Of a stretch of DNA of 64,000 bases, positions 36,596-47,469 are shown piece by piece. The stretch is from Cercophora sp. LCS_1 (taxonomy: Eukaryota; Ascomycota; Sordariomycetes; Sordariales; Lasiosphaeriaceae). Location: NCBI GenBank assembly GCA_036250225.1, contig JAPZLL010000071.1, forward strand, positions 1 through 64,000. Reading direction: 5' to 3'. The position numbers and the translations under genes are program-made. The notes beneath the pieces were generated by a model. That model was not told the DNA's origin and made no database searches. It saw nothing but the letters and a program-made list of their open reading frames with translations. Numbering within the stretch: the first letter of the stretch is position 1; each line of letters starts with the position of its first letter.

Positions 36596-38506
36596 ATGGC
36601 CACTACCAAGCTCAGAATTCCTTCATACCATCTGTCAGGCTGGAAGCGCAGAACACAGCACGTGCTTACCGGCAATATTTACTTTTGGCTATTTTGCATA
36701 CTGCACGTTGCATTTGCCGTCATCATTCACTACGTCCTCCAAGGCCGACCCTTTCGCATCGGGGCGCGCAGCACCAACTCGGCCCTTCTCCCACTCTACC
36801 AGGCGGATGTTTCAGCCCTGATCTCCATCGCCGTGGTAATAATCAGGTTCTGCTACGCCTCATGGTGCGGAATCGTTTCCTGGCGCATAATCTACATCCT
36901 CCTGGCAACCCGCGGCGTCCAACTCCGCGAACTCACCGCCATTGCTGGTGGCGTCCCGCATGCGAGTCTTGGCTGGAAAATCACCGGCAAACCGCACCAG
37001 AAGCTATCTCTATGCCTGTTTTTATTCATCTGGCTGTCACTGCCGGCGCAGTACCTGTCCGGACCACTCCTCGCCGCCTCAACTGCCTGGGAACCAGTAA
37101 CCATGAGGAGTGTCCTGTCAACGCCTCTCGAACTCCCCGTCGCCGCCGAAGGGCATGGCTGGAATATGTTCAACATCTTCAAAGAGGGACGAGAAAACAT
37201 CGTGCGCAAGAGCGCCGGAGTCGCCTACAATCTCGCATCACCCTCATTTTTTGACGGAAAGACGGCTGTCATGCGCCGATACTTTGCCGCGCCCAATAGC
37301 AGCGCCCCGGTCCATTCGACAATAAGTCAGATCACTGTTCCGTTCCTCTCGGTCGACAAGCTCGAGTGGGTTCTTGACTACCAATCCGAGCTCGGCTTGG
37401 CCCTCATTGAAGCTATTACCAAGCGTTACCAAAGCAACTCACTCAACCTCACCGGTCCAGAGAACCCTATCCTAAATCCAGTAATCGGCAGTATGGCACT
37501 TCTCAAGCCTAGCCCGTGGCAGGCCGCCCCCATCAAGAGCAAGGCAGAGTTGATCAACACCTATGTCTTCCCGGAAGCGAACGAGTTCAGAGGGCAAAGA
37601 TATGTGGCAGTCCTAGTGGACAACGTCAGGCTCAGCGACAAAGGACAAGTTTGTCCGACCATGTCAGACGGCACAGCCACCTACACTCTTTCCGCCACAT
37701 CGGACCACTTTGGAGCGTTACCACCAATCAAGTTGCTCCCATTGGACTGGTACTTGAACGGCAATGTGAGCGAGCCCTTGACGCTCACTTGCTACGCCAT
37801 CGCCAAGCTCAACCTCAGGGCGGGCTCAATCCAATCTTCCGACTGCCCGGTCGTTGATCATGGCGTGGCCGAGGCCTCCCTCCCAACAGACGGAAAGATC
37901 AACCAAACCTTTGCCGACCCGCTCGTCCTCTCCATATTTGACGCCATGCCCGAGGTCATGGCGACGATGGCGGTCATGAACGCATCGAGGACCTCGCTCT
38001 GGAACAACCTCGACGGCTATACCCGCGGCATGGTGATGCTGTCGTATCAGTCCATCTGGAACGTCATGATGGAAAGCTTTCGGGGCGAATCCACATCTGT
38101 CACCACCGACGTCTTCCCGCCCGAATACATGATCCACATTCAGCTCGAGCCGGTTTGGTTTATCACCTGGCTATCCGTCCACTTTGCAGGCGTGGTTTCG
38201 GGTTTGCTCTTCATCTTTGTCTCTCTCGGTCACGACGCAGCCGCAGGAGTCCGCGATGCCGCTCTGGCTTCTCTCCGACTTGACACGTCCGACGTGCGAA
38301 CTCATGTGGAGAACTTGTGCATGGGCGCTAGTTTGTCTAAATCCGATAGGAGGGCCACGCTTCGATTTAGGAGAAGGGATAGTCTGGGTAAAGATCACCA
38401 TGGCCACGCTATGACTGAAATGTGTCACTATCAAGTTCTGGAAGTTGATAGTGGGAAGGAGGAAGATGAAGCGCTTCTCGGCGAGTTTGGTGATCGCCGG
38501 AGTTAG
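36596..38506 (+). CDS. Fungal integral membrane protein of unknown function
   Basis: Single-exon 636-aa protein starting at the first ATG (atcgATGGCC), which begins MATTKLRIPSYHLSG. Hydrophobic segments are visible at about aa 27-50 (IYFWLFCILHVAFAVIIHYV), 75-95, 130-150, and near the C-terminus (FITWLSVHFAGVVSGLLFIF). Between the third and last segment lies a region of about 380 residues with several potential N-glycosylation sites (NSS, NLT, NVS, NQT, NAS), so it probably faces the lumen or exterior. The short charged C-terminal tail would be cytosolic. The layout is common in an uncharacterised Pezizomycotina family. I do not recognise a catalytic or transport motif. Confidence 0.75.
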   Translation: MATTKLRIPSYHLSGWKRRTQHVLTGNIYFWLFCILHVAFAVIIHYVLQGRPFRIGARSTNSALLPLYQADVSALISIAVVIIRFCYASWCGIVSWRIIYILLATRGVQLRELTAIAGGVPHASLGWKITGKPHQKLSLCLFLFIWLSLPAQYLSGPLLAASTAWEPVTMRSVLSTPLELPVAAEGHGWNMFNIFKEGRENIVRKSAGVAYNLASPSFFDGKTAVMRRYFAAPNSSAPVHSTISQITVPFLSVDKLEWVLDYQSELGLALIEAITKRYQSNSLNLTGPENPILNPVIGSMALLKPSPWQAAPIKSKAELINTYVFPEANEFRGQRYVAVLVDNVRLSDKGQVCPTMSDGTATYTLSATSDHFGALPPIKLLPLDWYLNGNVSEPLTLTCYAIAKLNLRAGSIQSSDCPVVDHGVAEASLPTDGKINQTFADPLVLSIFDAMPEVMATMAVMNASRTSLWNNLDGYTRGMVMLSYQSIWNVMMESFRGESTSVTTDVFPPEYMIHIQLEPVWFITWLSVHFAGVVSGLLFIFVSLGHDAAAGVRDAALASLRLDTSDVRTHVENLCMGASLSKSDRRATLRFRRRDSLGKDHHGHAMTEMCHYQVLEVDSGKEEDEALLGEFGDRRS

Positions 38507-39239
38507 GTAAGCTGGCTGTCAAAGATTTGAGACAACATAAAGCAAGGGGTCAAAATTTTGGAAGCACCCAGTATTTACCAGCCTCTTCCATTTTAACATG
38601 TCCTACTTCATCCTGCACAGGCACACCCTGCAGCAAAACAAATAGAGCTCTATTTTTCGTTCACCCTATTTTTGTTTTGACACATCGCACCGACACATGT
38701 ACAACCCTAGCCTTTGGCGGCGCTACTAAAGACAATTACTACCACGTTTTGGCCCCTATTCCTCCTAAAAAGTGATTGACAGTTAACCAATCGGCGTATT
38801 TAGAATTTCAAAGACGCATTTGATTCAAAAAAAAACACGTCAACTATTTCAAAGTATGATGGAAGCGGCATTCCAAGGGCACACAGAGATATTAGCGAGC
38901 TAGGGTTATATGTGGAAGCGGTGTGCTAGATATTAAAAAAGGGGTGTGCGGAAAATAGAGCTCAAGAAATAAGGGATAATAGCAAAGGAATCGCCTAAGT
39001 CAGAGCTTCAATATTTTAAACGCCAACTCTTGGCTTTCTTGACTGTGCGTAGCCTGTTAAGTCTGATCGCCTTACGTACAGCTATATTCTCAAGACTTTT
39101 GCATTCGCGGTCGCCGAGCTTCCATCGCCAACCAGGAATGGAGGGCTCAGCTTGTGCCACTTGAAACCACGATAACCTCAACCTCAAAGCGCGTCTGGTA
39201 ACCGGATGCCTTGCACAACCCTACGAAAAGATTTCAGAA
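38507..39239. other. AT-rich intergenic region
   Basis: The base composition drops to AT-rich compared with the flanking genes. It contains a MITE-like element at 38645-38963. No host gene is seen. This lies between the membrane protein stop (+) and the SET protein stop (-). Confidence 0.6.
38645..38963. mobile_element. Candidate MITE-like element with imperfect terminal inverted repeats
   Basis: The left end begins gagctctatttttcgttcac and the right end, read on the minus strand, begins gagctctattttccgcacac. The first 12 bases are identical and roughly 24 of the first 30 match. The element is about 319 bp, AT-rich and without an open frame. Just outside the left end the sequence aaatagagctctattt (38640-38655) is a perfect palindrome. 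I could not define a clean target-site duplication, so the exact ends and superfamily (Tc1/mariner-like by base composition) are uncertain. Confidence 0.4.
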
Positions 39240-41585
39240 CTAGAACGTCCGGACGCGCCCGTAACTGTCCTCAAATGTTCCATCCTCCCCATAAAAAACC
39301 CTGTACGCCGTCATCCCATACCCCTCCGCCACCTCCGCCAGTTCCGGGGCAATGAGGTGATACGCATCCCGCAAGTACATCCAGCAATCAACCACATGGT
39401 GCACCACGAGCCCCCACTCCCTTACCACCAAGCGCTGTCCCTTGGGACCGCCACCCTCAACAACAAACCCAAGCGCCGCCAACGCTTCCAAAGCCGAGCT
39501 AGCACTCTCGCCCGGCCGTCCAAGCCGAGCATACATGGCCGCCAAGCCCATCCGCATCTCGGACACGCCCAACCTGGGCGCCTCCGTTGCCGGCCTCTTA
39601 AACGTACCATCAAGTGCCCTGACCAACGCCTCCATTCTACCCACAACGCCCAAGCCCATACCTGGAGCCAACAATCCCTTCATCTCACCCCGCAGCTTCT
39701 TCCTCTTCTCTAACAAACTCTCAGGCGTGTCGCGCAACTCACGGCACATGGCGCACTTGCACATGAACCCCCAGTTTTTTAGAAGCGGTCTTTGCTGGAC
39801 GAGATACGCCGTTGGCTCGGATACGGGGGGGTGGTACCACCACGTCAGTTCGGTGTTGGCCGGCAGGTCGCGGGCAGCGCGAACAATCATCATGTCGCCG
39901 ATGAAGGAGCGGTGGGCGTTCGAAGTGCAGGCGTGGTTGATGTATGAGGCGGTGGTCCAGACTCCGCACGAGTGGAATTGGTGCTTGGTTGCGGGTGTCG
40001 TTGGCTTTGGGGTCTGAGAAGTGGCGTTGGGACAGCCAAAGGAGTTGAGGGAGATGATGCGGCGGACGAGGAAGCTGCGTTCAGGGTCGGTCAGGTTACG
40101 TTTTCGAAGAGATGAAGGGGTTGTGGGTAGGTGGGAGGGAACAGGTGGTGAATGTGATGTGGGGCTCTTACGAGTCGATGACGGGTGATCCGTCTAATGC
40201 GTCGACGTCGACAGACTCGTACGCGCCGTGGTGGAGATCGGTGACGGACTTGGAGCAGGAAGGATTCAGATGCATTTTGCGGATGATGCGGTTCAAGAGC
40301 TCAGCTTGTGCGCCCATGGTTGCCGCGTCTGTCTCCGTGTCAATGAGGACGGTCAGAGCGGCACCGCTTGCGCTGGAACTGCCCGAGTCATCGGTAAACG
40401 CCGCTGCAAACGCACTTTCGCAGAGCAAAAGATCGCCTGCCGAGACTGCCTTTGTGGTGAAGAGACCTCGGCCGCCAGGACTGACACCCGATTCCTTGAC
40501 GACGACGGGACCGATAAAGGTAGCGCGATCCAGATGGGGCGGACGGAGCTTGGCGGCTTCGTCGTGCATGTCCTTGAAGTTGTACCGACCGGTGGTTTGT
40601 TCCGAGAGTCGGGCAATGGCCCGGTCCAGCATGTCCTTCGCTGCATTTAGGGTGGGATGCTCGAGTCTGAGAGCTTTCAGGACTTCGCAGCATTCGCGGA
40701 ACTTGCGGAGACCGTAAAGGGATTGCGCTTGACGGAAAAGAGCTTTCTCGGTTGTCTCGGAGCTCGCGTCCACAAGAGCGGCTTCGAACGACTTCGCCCT
40801 GAGATGAGCCAGTGAACGGTTGAGCGTGATGACTCGGCGCTCTTCCTCTGTCGGCGAGCAATCGAGTGCTTGCGTGTATCTGGGACGTGTCAAAACAGAA
40901 ACTGAAGTAGAAACATGGCGCGGACTTACGCCGTAATCGCGGCCCGGTACTTGGCCTTGTTGAAGTGCTCGTTTCCCTTCATCTTCCAAGTAGCAGCACG
41001 GTTCTCGCTCGAAGCTTGTTTCCAATCATCTGGGATTCGATCATCGCCGGGCGAGAGAAACACAACATCCGAAACATGGTCAACGCGGAGTCCATATCCG
41101 CCATTAGCCATATACTTGAGGTAGGGCTCCTTGACGAGAACCACCACTCCCTCTGACAGAATATCTTCAGGCGTGTCGCCCGCCTGCTCTTGGTGGTACA
41201 TCTGGAGCATCATCGTCTCGCCGTTCTCATCCTCAGCAATGGCCATGACAGCAGCCAAACGATCTTGAGGTGTGACACAACGAAGGAGAACGTACTTTCC
41301 GCGATGATGCGTTTCCAGCACCAGGTCATCGAGCATTGTCTTGCTGAGATCGCAGAGGAGTGTCGTGCACGGCGGGTATGGCGACGGGACAAACGACGTG
41401 ACGATATCGACGCCGTTACCTCTACTTCTGTGATTTACTCCCCAGATGAACTGGAGGATCATGGGATCCCGTGGCTGCCGTGCCGGCCGTTGTCCTTTGC
41501 GGGCCAGCGCATTTCGGAGGTTGGCTTTCTGCTGCTTGATGCGCGCAAAGTTCTCTGGGAGTCCAGAAACGTCGTGGGTGTCCAT
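39240..41585 (-). CDS. TPR-SET domain protein (SMYD-like lysine methyltransferase)
   Basis: Predicted 732 aa in three exons, complement(join(39240..40074, 40172..40879, 40930..41585)). The start MDTHDVSGLPEN sits in a good gccATGG context. TPR-like helices follow WKMKGNEHFNKAKYRAAI (about aa 200-330). The SET domain begins at GGRGLFTTKAVSAGDLLL (about 365). It contains SYINHACTSNAHRSF (about 505), the SET N-H-x-C motif with Ala in place of the usual Ser, and NTELTWWY. A CKCAMC post-SET cysteine cluster follows. Such proteins use S-adenosylmethionine to methylate protein lysines; the substrate is unknown. The 97-nt second intron splits the SET domain. Confidence 0.86.
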
Positions 41586-42378
41586 GGCGATCAGCAAAAA
41601 GGTGGTTTCGTAATCCCGGTTTGAAGAATGAGAAAAGAGAGAGGGTAGGGAACAGAGGAATGAACAGGAATAACACTTAAGGCACAAACGAAGATGAGAA
41701 ATGCTGTAGGCCTCATGGCAGCGTTTGCAACAGCAATCCGCCAGATTGGCGAGGTTATTGGTCTGTCGCGGGGAGCTGGCAGACGGAGGCGACCACTCCA
41801 GCTACCAACATGCGGGCAGCCGGTGGTGAATGTGGACCCGAGGCAATGCATCGATACCTGATTCAAATGTATTGGTGGGATAGAGTCGAGGGCTGCCCAG
41901 TAGATTTGTGAAGACAGACGTTTGTGTTGCACAACTTGCGTCGAATCGGCTGCTGAGGTCAACTCCGTCGAAGGTTTCAGTGGCGCGGCGCGCAAAACTT
42001 TGATTACCTTAGCAATTCCTGTGGCTGGTCTTTGCACGCTCGGTATCTACTGTTGAACTCGGATTTCTTGCAGCCGTGCAGCCGCACAATAACCTAGGTT
42101 AGCGGCCAAAGACGGAACACTTAAGCCTCGGGGTTGACACCAAGCAAATTTTTCGCGGCATTTGCAGCGGAGGGCTAAAACTACCTGAAATCAACATCAC
42201 TACTGGTTCGTAGAGGTGTCATCACAAGACATCTGAGTACATTAGGTATCGACTACTGCCCCTTCCACGTTTGCCGTCTTTCTTTTGCTGGGTAGCAGCG
42301 GGGAACTGTCCGGCTCCTCCAGGAAGGACAAGCACACATCTCGGAGATCGCTTCCAAGGAACCTCCCTACACCTAGCA
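41586..42378. other. Divergent promoter region of the SET and J-domain genes
   Basis: These 793 bp lie between two divergent start codons. Nothing coding or repetitive is supported. Confidence 0.45.
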
Positions 42379-43445
42379 ATGTCTTTATTTAACGAGTTCC
42401 GATCGGAACCGCCCGACTACTACGGAGATCTCGGCATCTTTCCAAGCGCGTGTCGGCGAGAGATCAAACAGGCTTTTGCCAAGCTGGCAAAGATAGTCCA
42501 TCCAGACAAGAGAGCCCCCGGTCAAACAGTTGATGCCCACGAGTTCCGCAAGGTTCGTCATTGCCCCCATTCCTCATGTGTCAAGGCGACAGACAGGCTA
42601 ACCCGGTCCCTTTTATACAGATCCGCGAAGCCTACGACAATCTTTTCGACGAGACAAAGCGGGCTGCATATGACAAGCAGCGAGCTGAATACAGAACGTG
42701 GAAACAGGCGTACGACCACCGGCAGGAGCAAAAACGCGGCGAAGAACAGCAGCAGGCTGCCTGTGCTGCCTGTGCTGCCTGGCAGCGAGCTGAGCAAGAG
42801 AGACGGGCAAGACAAGCCGAGATTTTCAGGTGGGGATGGGAATGGGCCAAGTTCGAGAGACGACTCAAGGAAGAGGAAATTGCCAGAAGGCACCAGGAAC
42901 AAGTACGAGCAGAGTGGGAGAGACGAAAAAGAGAAGCCGAAGCCACCAGAAAGACGCGCGAATGGAAACGAGCCGAGTGGGAGACACCACCTCCTGAACT
43001 GGCAGCCCAATTTGCCAAGAAAAACCAGGAGCAAAAGCGGGCGGCGAAAGAAGAACAACGGCGAGAAAGTGAGGAACAGGCACGAATGGCCGAAGAACGC
43101 TCGCGCCAAGCAGCCCAAATGGGACGTGAGTGGCAGGAAGAGCAAGCGACAAGACAAGAAGAGCAGCAAGGACGAGGAAAAGAAGAGGTACAAATAGCTG
43201 AAGAACAGGGGGAAACAGCTGCTCAAACGGGGCCCCAGTGGCAAGAGCAGGCGGCGGCAAGAGGGCGGCCTTGCATGGAGAAGGAGCAAGAGGCCGAGAG
43301 AAAAGTCAGGGAAGCAGCGGCGAGAGACCATTTCCAGCGGCAGCAACGAGCCGAGGCACGTCTCGAGGCAGCTCGCATCCAGGAGATGCGTAAGGCGGCT
43401 AATAACCGGGCTGCGCATGGAATGCAGCCTTGGGGTGCCCCGTAG
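42379..43445 (+). CDS. J-domain protein with long Glu/Gln/Arg coiled coil
   Basis: Predicted 332 aa in two exons, join(42379..42552, 42621..43445). Residues 12-80 form a J domain: PPDYYGDLGIFPSACRREIK, the HPD motif in AKIVHPDKRAPG, and IREAYDNLFDETKRAAYD. The intron (GTTCGT donor, 68 nt) splits the domain and restores FRKIREAYD. From about residue 85 to the end the chain is a nearly continuous charged helix rich in E, Q, R, K and A, interrupted near PPPELAAQFA. There is no zinc-binding or CTD substrate domain. A J domain stimulates Hsp70 ATPase; the coiled coil probably determines location or partner. Other long frames in this stretch, on both strands, are by-products of the repetitive composition. 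Confidence 0.85.
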
Positions 43446-43842
43446 ACATCAGCATGTGCCCACCCGAGATCTGGGTGGCTGATGGGACGCGAAAGCAGCG
43501 ATGGTGGTGCGCGCATGATGCGGGGGTGGGGCTCGTTTCCATGCCCGTCTTGCTTTTCTGGGGCATGTTCCACCCGTAAGCATAGATATTGTGGAAGTTA
43601 AGGTAGAATCTGCTCAGCTGCAACATCTTGGACGTAAGGCTACTCAATTCATCAGATCTTTCCCCAGTTTTTGCGTTCCACAATTGATGTCGTGACAAGG
43701 GGCGACGACGCGACGCGCCGAGCTGAAGTGCTTCCCGACCAAAGCGGTTTAGCGTGTTTGGAGCTCAATCCCCGCAGCCACTCGTGCTGTCAAGTTGGAT
43801 CGTCCACCCCGACCACCTCAAAGTTCTTCTCGTTGCCCCGAA
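43446..43842. other. Short intergenic region
   Basis: About 400 bp lie between the J-domain protein stop and the HET gene start. Nothing is recognised. Confidence 0.45.
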
Positions 43843-45483
43843 ATGCGCCTGGTCAATACGATAACGCTAGAACTGACGGAATTTGTCGGCTCTAACCTTC
43901 CACAATATGCCATACTTTCACACACTTGGGAGACAGATGAAGCTACCTTTCAAGACGCGCAAGCCGGGCTGCTCCGCGCCGGCACGTCGCGGGGCATCCA
44001 GAAAGTCCGGAACGCGTGCGAGCTAGCGCGAGACAACAACCTCGACTATTGCTGGATCGACACTTGCTGCATCGATAAATCGAGTAGCAGCGAGTTAATT
44101 GAAGCTATCAACTCCATGTTCCAGTGGTACGCGTCAGCCAGAGTCTGTTACGCCTACCTCTCCGACCTGGGGCCTGACGACAGCATTGATGCGTTGGCTG
44201 GCTGCAGGTGGTTCACTCGTGGCTGGACTTTACAGGAACTCATTGCTCCTTCCACCCTCAGGTTCTACGATAAGAGTTGGGCTTTTCGTGGCACAAAGCG
44301 AGACTACGCCGAGCTAGTGAGCGAGATCACATCGGTCAGCGAAAGCGTCCTCCTGCGGCATAAGGCTCTCAACTCCATCCCGATCGGTCGGCGCATGTCT
44401 TGGGCTGCTGGTCGCCAGACAACGCGGATTGAGGATACCGCATACTCTTTGCTAGGAATTTTCGGTGTCAACATGCCTTTGATCTACGGCGAAGGTCAGA
44501 AGGCGTTCATGCGTCTCCAAGAGGAGATCATCCGTCAGAATAACGATCTCAGCATCTTTCTATGGACATCTATTTGTGGCAACAAGTATCGAGGAATCCT
44601 CGCACAATCACCAGATGAGTTCAAATGCGCTTCCAGAATTGATCGGCAAAACGTCACGCCAAGCTTGGAGAACCCTGAGTACATCATGACGAACAAAGGG
44701 GTGCGAATCAATATCTCCCTGTCTGTAGGCCCTGATGGATTGTTGATTTTATGGGCAAATCACGTCGACGACGGCAATGCTTGTGGGGTTTATCTTCGGC
44801 CTTACGGGGACGGTATCTACGTGCGAGCAAACCCGTCTGAGCTTGCAGTCGCGTGGTTTGCTGACGTTGCGCTCGAGCTTCATTCTTCCGAAACTGTGCG
44901 ATACTTGAGCAAAGAGGTTGATCCCGGGATGGCATACACAATCGACAGAGCAATGGACAATGCGTTTCTCCTTGAAGGCAGCCTCAATACGCGCGAATAC
45001 ACCTACGTCTCAACGACGCCCTCAAGCTGGTGGGATCACGACCGAAAGCTGTTTTTGAGGGACTGGACCCGGCCGTTTGTGGCGTTCCACATCTTCAAAT
45101 CCGACTGGGACAATACTATGCGCGACAATCGGTTTATCATTGCATTTGGCATCAACGATGACAGAACCCCCTGGTACAGTCTCGGGTCACACCGGCGCAA
45201 TCCCGGGCTCTTTGACGCTGCGATGCGCGGTGGATTGGTCAACGTGGAGTTTCTCGGATCACGGCGAGGGCATGCGCCCAGCAGTAAATGCATCCAACTC
45301 GAGAGACGTGTGACAAGAGCAACGCCCAAATTTACAACCGATCAACCTAGAGTCGTCGAGGACAAGTGGACAACCACGCTCACCGTTTCGCTGGCGACGA
45401 AGACGTTTCACGGACACAAAGTATATTGTCTGTGTTTGGAGGCTACGCAGCCCGTCTTGGAATCAATGCGAATGCAGGGGTAG
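43843..45483 (+). CDS. HET-domain (heterokaryon incompatibility) protein
   Basis: Single-exon 546-aa protein beginning MRLVNTITLELTEFVG. An in-frame TTG 16 codons upstream was rejected. The HET domain fills the first 200 residues: QYAILSHTWETDEATFQD, LDYCWIDTCCIDKSSSSE, ARVCYAYLSD, WFTRGWTLQELIAP and LRFYDKSWAFRG. RIEDTAYSLLGIFGVNMPLI then fits the usual ending of this module (YCLLGIF block). The C-terminal 300 residues have no domain I recognise. HET domains trigger programmed cell death in vegetative incompatibility and are thought to be TIR-like. The frame is intact with all typical blocks, so the gene appears functional. It is one of three HET-bearing loci in the window. Confidence 0.92.
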   Translation: MRLVNTITLELTEFVGSNLPQYAILSHTWETDEATFQDAQAGLLRAGTSRGIQKVRNACELARDNNLDYCWIDTCCIDKSSSSELIEAINSMFQWYASARVCYAYLSDLGPDDSIDALAGCRWFTRGWTLQELIAPSTLRFYDKSWAFRGTKRDYAELVSEITSVSESVLLRHKALNSIPIGRRMSWAAGRQTTRIEDTAYSLLGIFGVNMPLIYGEGQKAFMRLQEEIIRQNNDLSIFLWTSICGNKYRGILAQSPDEFKCASRIDRQNVTPSLENPEYIMTNKGVRINISLSVGPDGLLILWANHVDDGNACGVYLRPYGDGIYVRANPSELAVAWFADVALELHSSETVRYLSKEVDPGMAYTIDRAMDNAFLLEGSLNTREYTYVSTTPSSWWDHDRKLFLRDWTRPFVAFHIFKSDWDNTMRDNRFIIAFGINDDRTPWYSLGSHRRNPGLFDAAMRGGLVNVEFLGSRRGHAPSSKCIQLERRVTRATPKFTTDQPRVVEDKWTTTLTVSLATKTFHGHKVYCLCLEATQPVLESMRMQG

Positions 45484-46523
45484 GGACTGAAGTCAGCGGG
45501 GACGACAGGTTCGAAAGCGGAAGCTTTGTACGCTTGGATTTGTCTCGTGGTACGATTCGACCAGTCGTACTATTCGCCAACGCCGCTGATTGCCCGAACT
45601 CCGCACCATGAATCCCGCTCACCCGGATGGATACTTCGGCTCCCGGGATGTTCAAACTCGGGACGCATGATGGAAGATTCGTCCGCCGTTCGGAGTTCTC
45701 TCCATCAGCGAACTCTAGGCTTCACTACAAATGAACGGAACCCTGTATATCTCTTACACTACTACCTGAGTATGGCGACCGCACCCGTCAAAAACGCCTT
45801 GCCGCAAAGCCCAGCCCATGGTCTGGCACGATCCACATCTCTTCAACGCTGACGAAGCTCGAGACGCGTCTAACTTACCCCATTTCGCTTTACGCTTGGG
45901 GTTTGTCGCCCTACAGCACGGGTACTAGCTAGCAACTCGGCCATGCATGCATCAAAGGCTGACTAATATCGCTCAGAGTACGGCATCTGTGGTGGAAATG
46001 ATACGGGGCGCCGCTAACTCAACGGACATTGAGTGACTGTATCAAATGTGTTTGGTGGTCATGAGGGATTCAAACGAGTATTCTTGCAGGATTTAAACAT
46101 TTCCACAAACTCCGCATCTCCGCAAGCTCCGGGAACCGGATCCAGCGGTATATTAACGGCAGCCGTCCGACGACCGAACCGGGCGTCGTCCCGTCAAGCC
46201 GTCGAAAAATCTCGGGAAGGATCTAGTTTGGCTCCCGTCATGCGGAGCCGGTGTAACAGCGCCGCTTCGGCCGCTCCTCCAGACTCCTGTGTGGTTGCTG
46301 ACAGGCCGTTTGGACGTCCATTGCATGATGTATGATGATTAGCTGAGTCAATCGACTGACTGCAAGCTCAGCCATTGGCAGCTTTTCGGTCTGGATCACA
46401 CCGGAAATGACCCATCACGTTGTCGTCTACCATTGCCATTGCGGAGTTATTAGTGTCCCCGGTAGTCGGGTTGCATTGTAGGATTTGGAGATGATTCCTG
46501 CCAATGGCTTGCTGACAAAAGTG

Positions 46524-46571
46524 GTATACGCGGACAACTTGCGGTGGGTATACGCGGACAGCTTGCGGTGG
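46524..46571. repeat. Two tandem copies of a 24-bp unit
   Basis: The unit gtatacgcggacaacttgcg plus gtgg at 46524-46547 is repeated at 46548-46571 with a single A-to-G difference. Confidence 0.85.
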
Positions 46572-46998
46572 ACCCGAGAATCCATGTGGCGCAGGCAATC
46601 GACGAGCCGCCGGCTAGACGAAGCAGCGGCGTAGCCCATTTCTCATGGGAACCAATGGGATATACCAACTGGACGGCAGAACCCAATCTGTGGAGAAACA
46701 GCGGCAGGGAAAAGCGAGAATCAGCAGCACACCTAGCGTTGGTTGTCGGCACGGGCTTACTCCAAGACAAAGGGTTACAGTCCATCCTTCACGAGTAGTC
46801 GGCATTGATGCTCTTCTGCGTTGCTGGCTACCTAGGTAGCTATGCAACGTAACAGGCTGCCTCCTCTCACGATCCTTCTCGAGACCGGCCGCCCAGAATG
46901 GAAATCCGGGCGAGGCTCGGGCAGACCTCCAACCCCGATGGGCTGAACTAACAACATGAGATGTGAATAATCAGCCGTCTGGAGAGCATCTTCAGGTG

Positions 46999-47006
46999 TA
47001 TATAAA
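46999..47006 (+). promoter_or_regulatory. TATA box of the 77-aa secreted protein gene
   Basis: A perfect TATATAAA lies about 180 bp before the ATG at 47181. Between them is a C/A-rich leader without ATG, the arrangement usual in strongly expressed fungal genes. Confidence 0.6.
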
Positions 47007-47180
47007 CCAAGGACGAAACCCATGTGGTTCTCGACAGTTTCTCAGAAGCATCAGCAAACAACACACAGAACAGTCCACTCAATCTCATCTCCAACAACAT
47101 TTCCGTGAGCATCACCATCGAACAGCCCTCGATGCAGGTCTAACATCATCTCAGTCACATAACCCCACCCCATATCCAAC

Positions 47181-47469
47181 ATGAAGGGCATCACCATCTT
47201 CGCTGGTGTCGTTGCCACCCTCGCTGCTGTTGCCGGAGCCGCCCCTGCTGACCCGGGTATGCGTTCTCCCTTCCATTTTGACCAAAGTTCTACTCACTTA
47301 CTCTGCTTCAGCGGCCACCCTCGAGAAGCACCTTGACAGGCGCGTTCTCATTTGCGACCCCCGCTGCGTTTGCATCGACAAGAAGCCCGGCGAGCTGGGA
47401 TGGCGCTCGTGCTGCGATGCGGGTCCGAAGGCCACGACTTGCTTCCAGTCGTGGGATTGCCGCTGCTAG
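47181..47469 (+). CDS. Small secreted cysteine-rich protein (effector or antimicrobial-peptide candidate)
   Basis: Predicted 77 aa in two exons, join(47181..47256, 47312..47469), with a 55-nt intron. Residues 1-20 (MKGITIFAGVVATLAAVAGA) form a clear signal peptide. A short propeptide ends at the Kex2-like site LDRR (aa 33-36). The mature chain of 41 residues would hold eight cysteines at 40, 44, 46, 59, 60, 69, 75 and 77, in the pattern C-x3-C-x-C-x12-C-C-x8-C-x5-C-x-C, enough for four disulfides. Exon 2 covers the whole mature peptide. I do not recognise the cysteine spacing as a named family. A TATA box and leader suggest strong regulated expression. Secretion is well supported; the biological target is unknown. 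Confidence 0.82.

Larger units (their letters stand above)
45484..47180. other. Intergenic region with a tandem repeat and promoter
   Basis: No gene is supported in these 1.7 kb; the open frames are short and featureless. It contains a duplicated 24-bp unit at 46524-46571 and, at its right end, the TATA box and CA-rich leader of the small secreted protein gene. Confidence 0.5.

Noticed and set aside
42558..43418. Long antisense and second-frame ORFs over the J-domain gene
   Set aside because: They are produced by the repetitive E/Q/R/K codons of the coiled coil; only the frame with the J domain and its intron makes a coherent protein.
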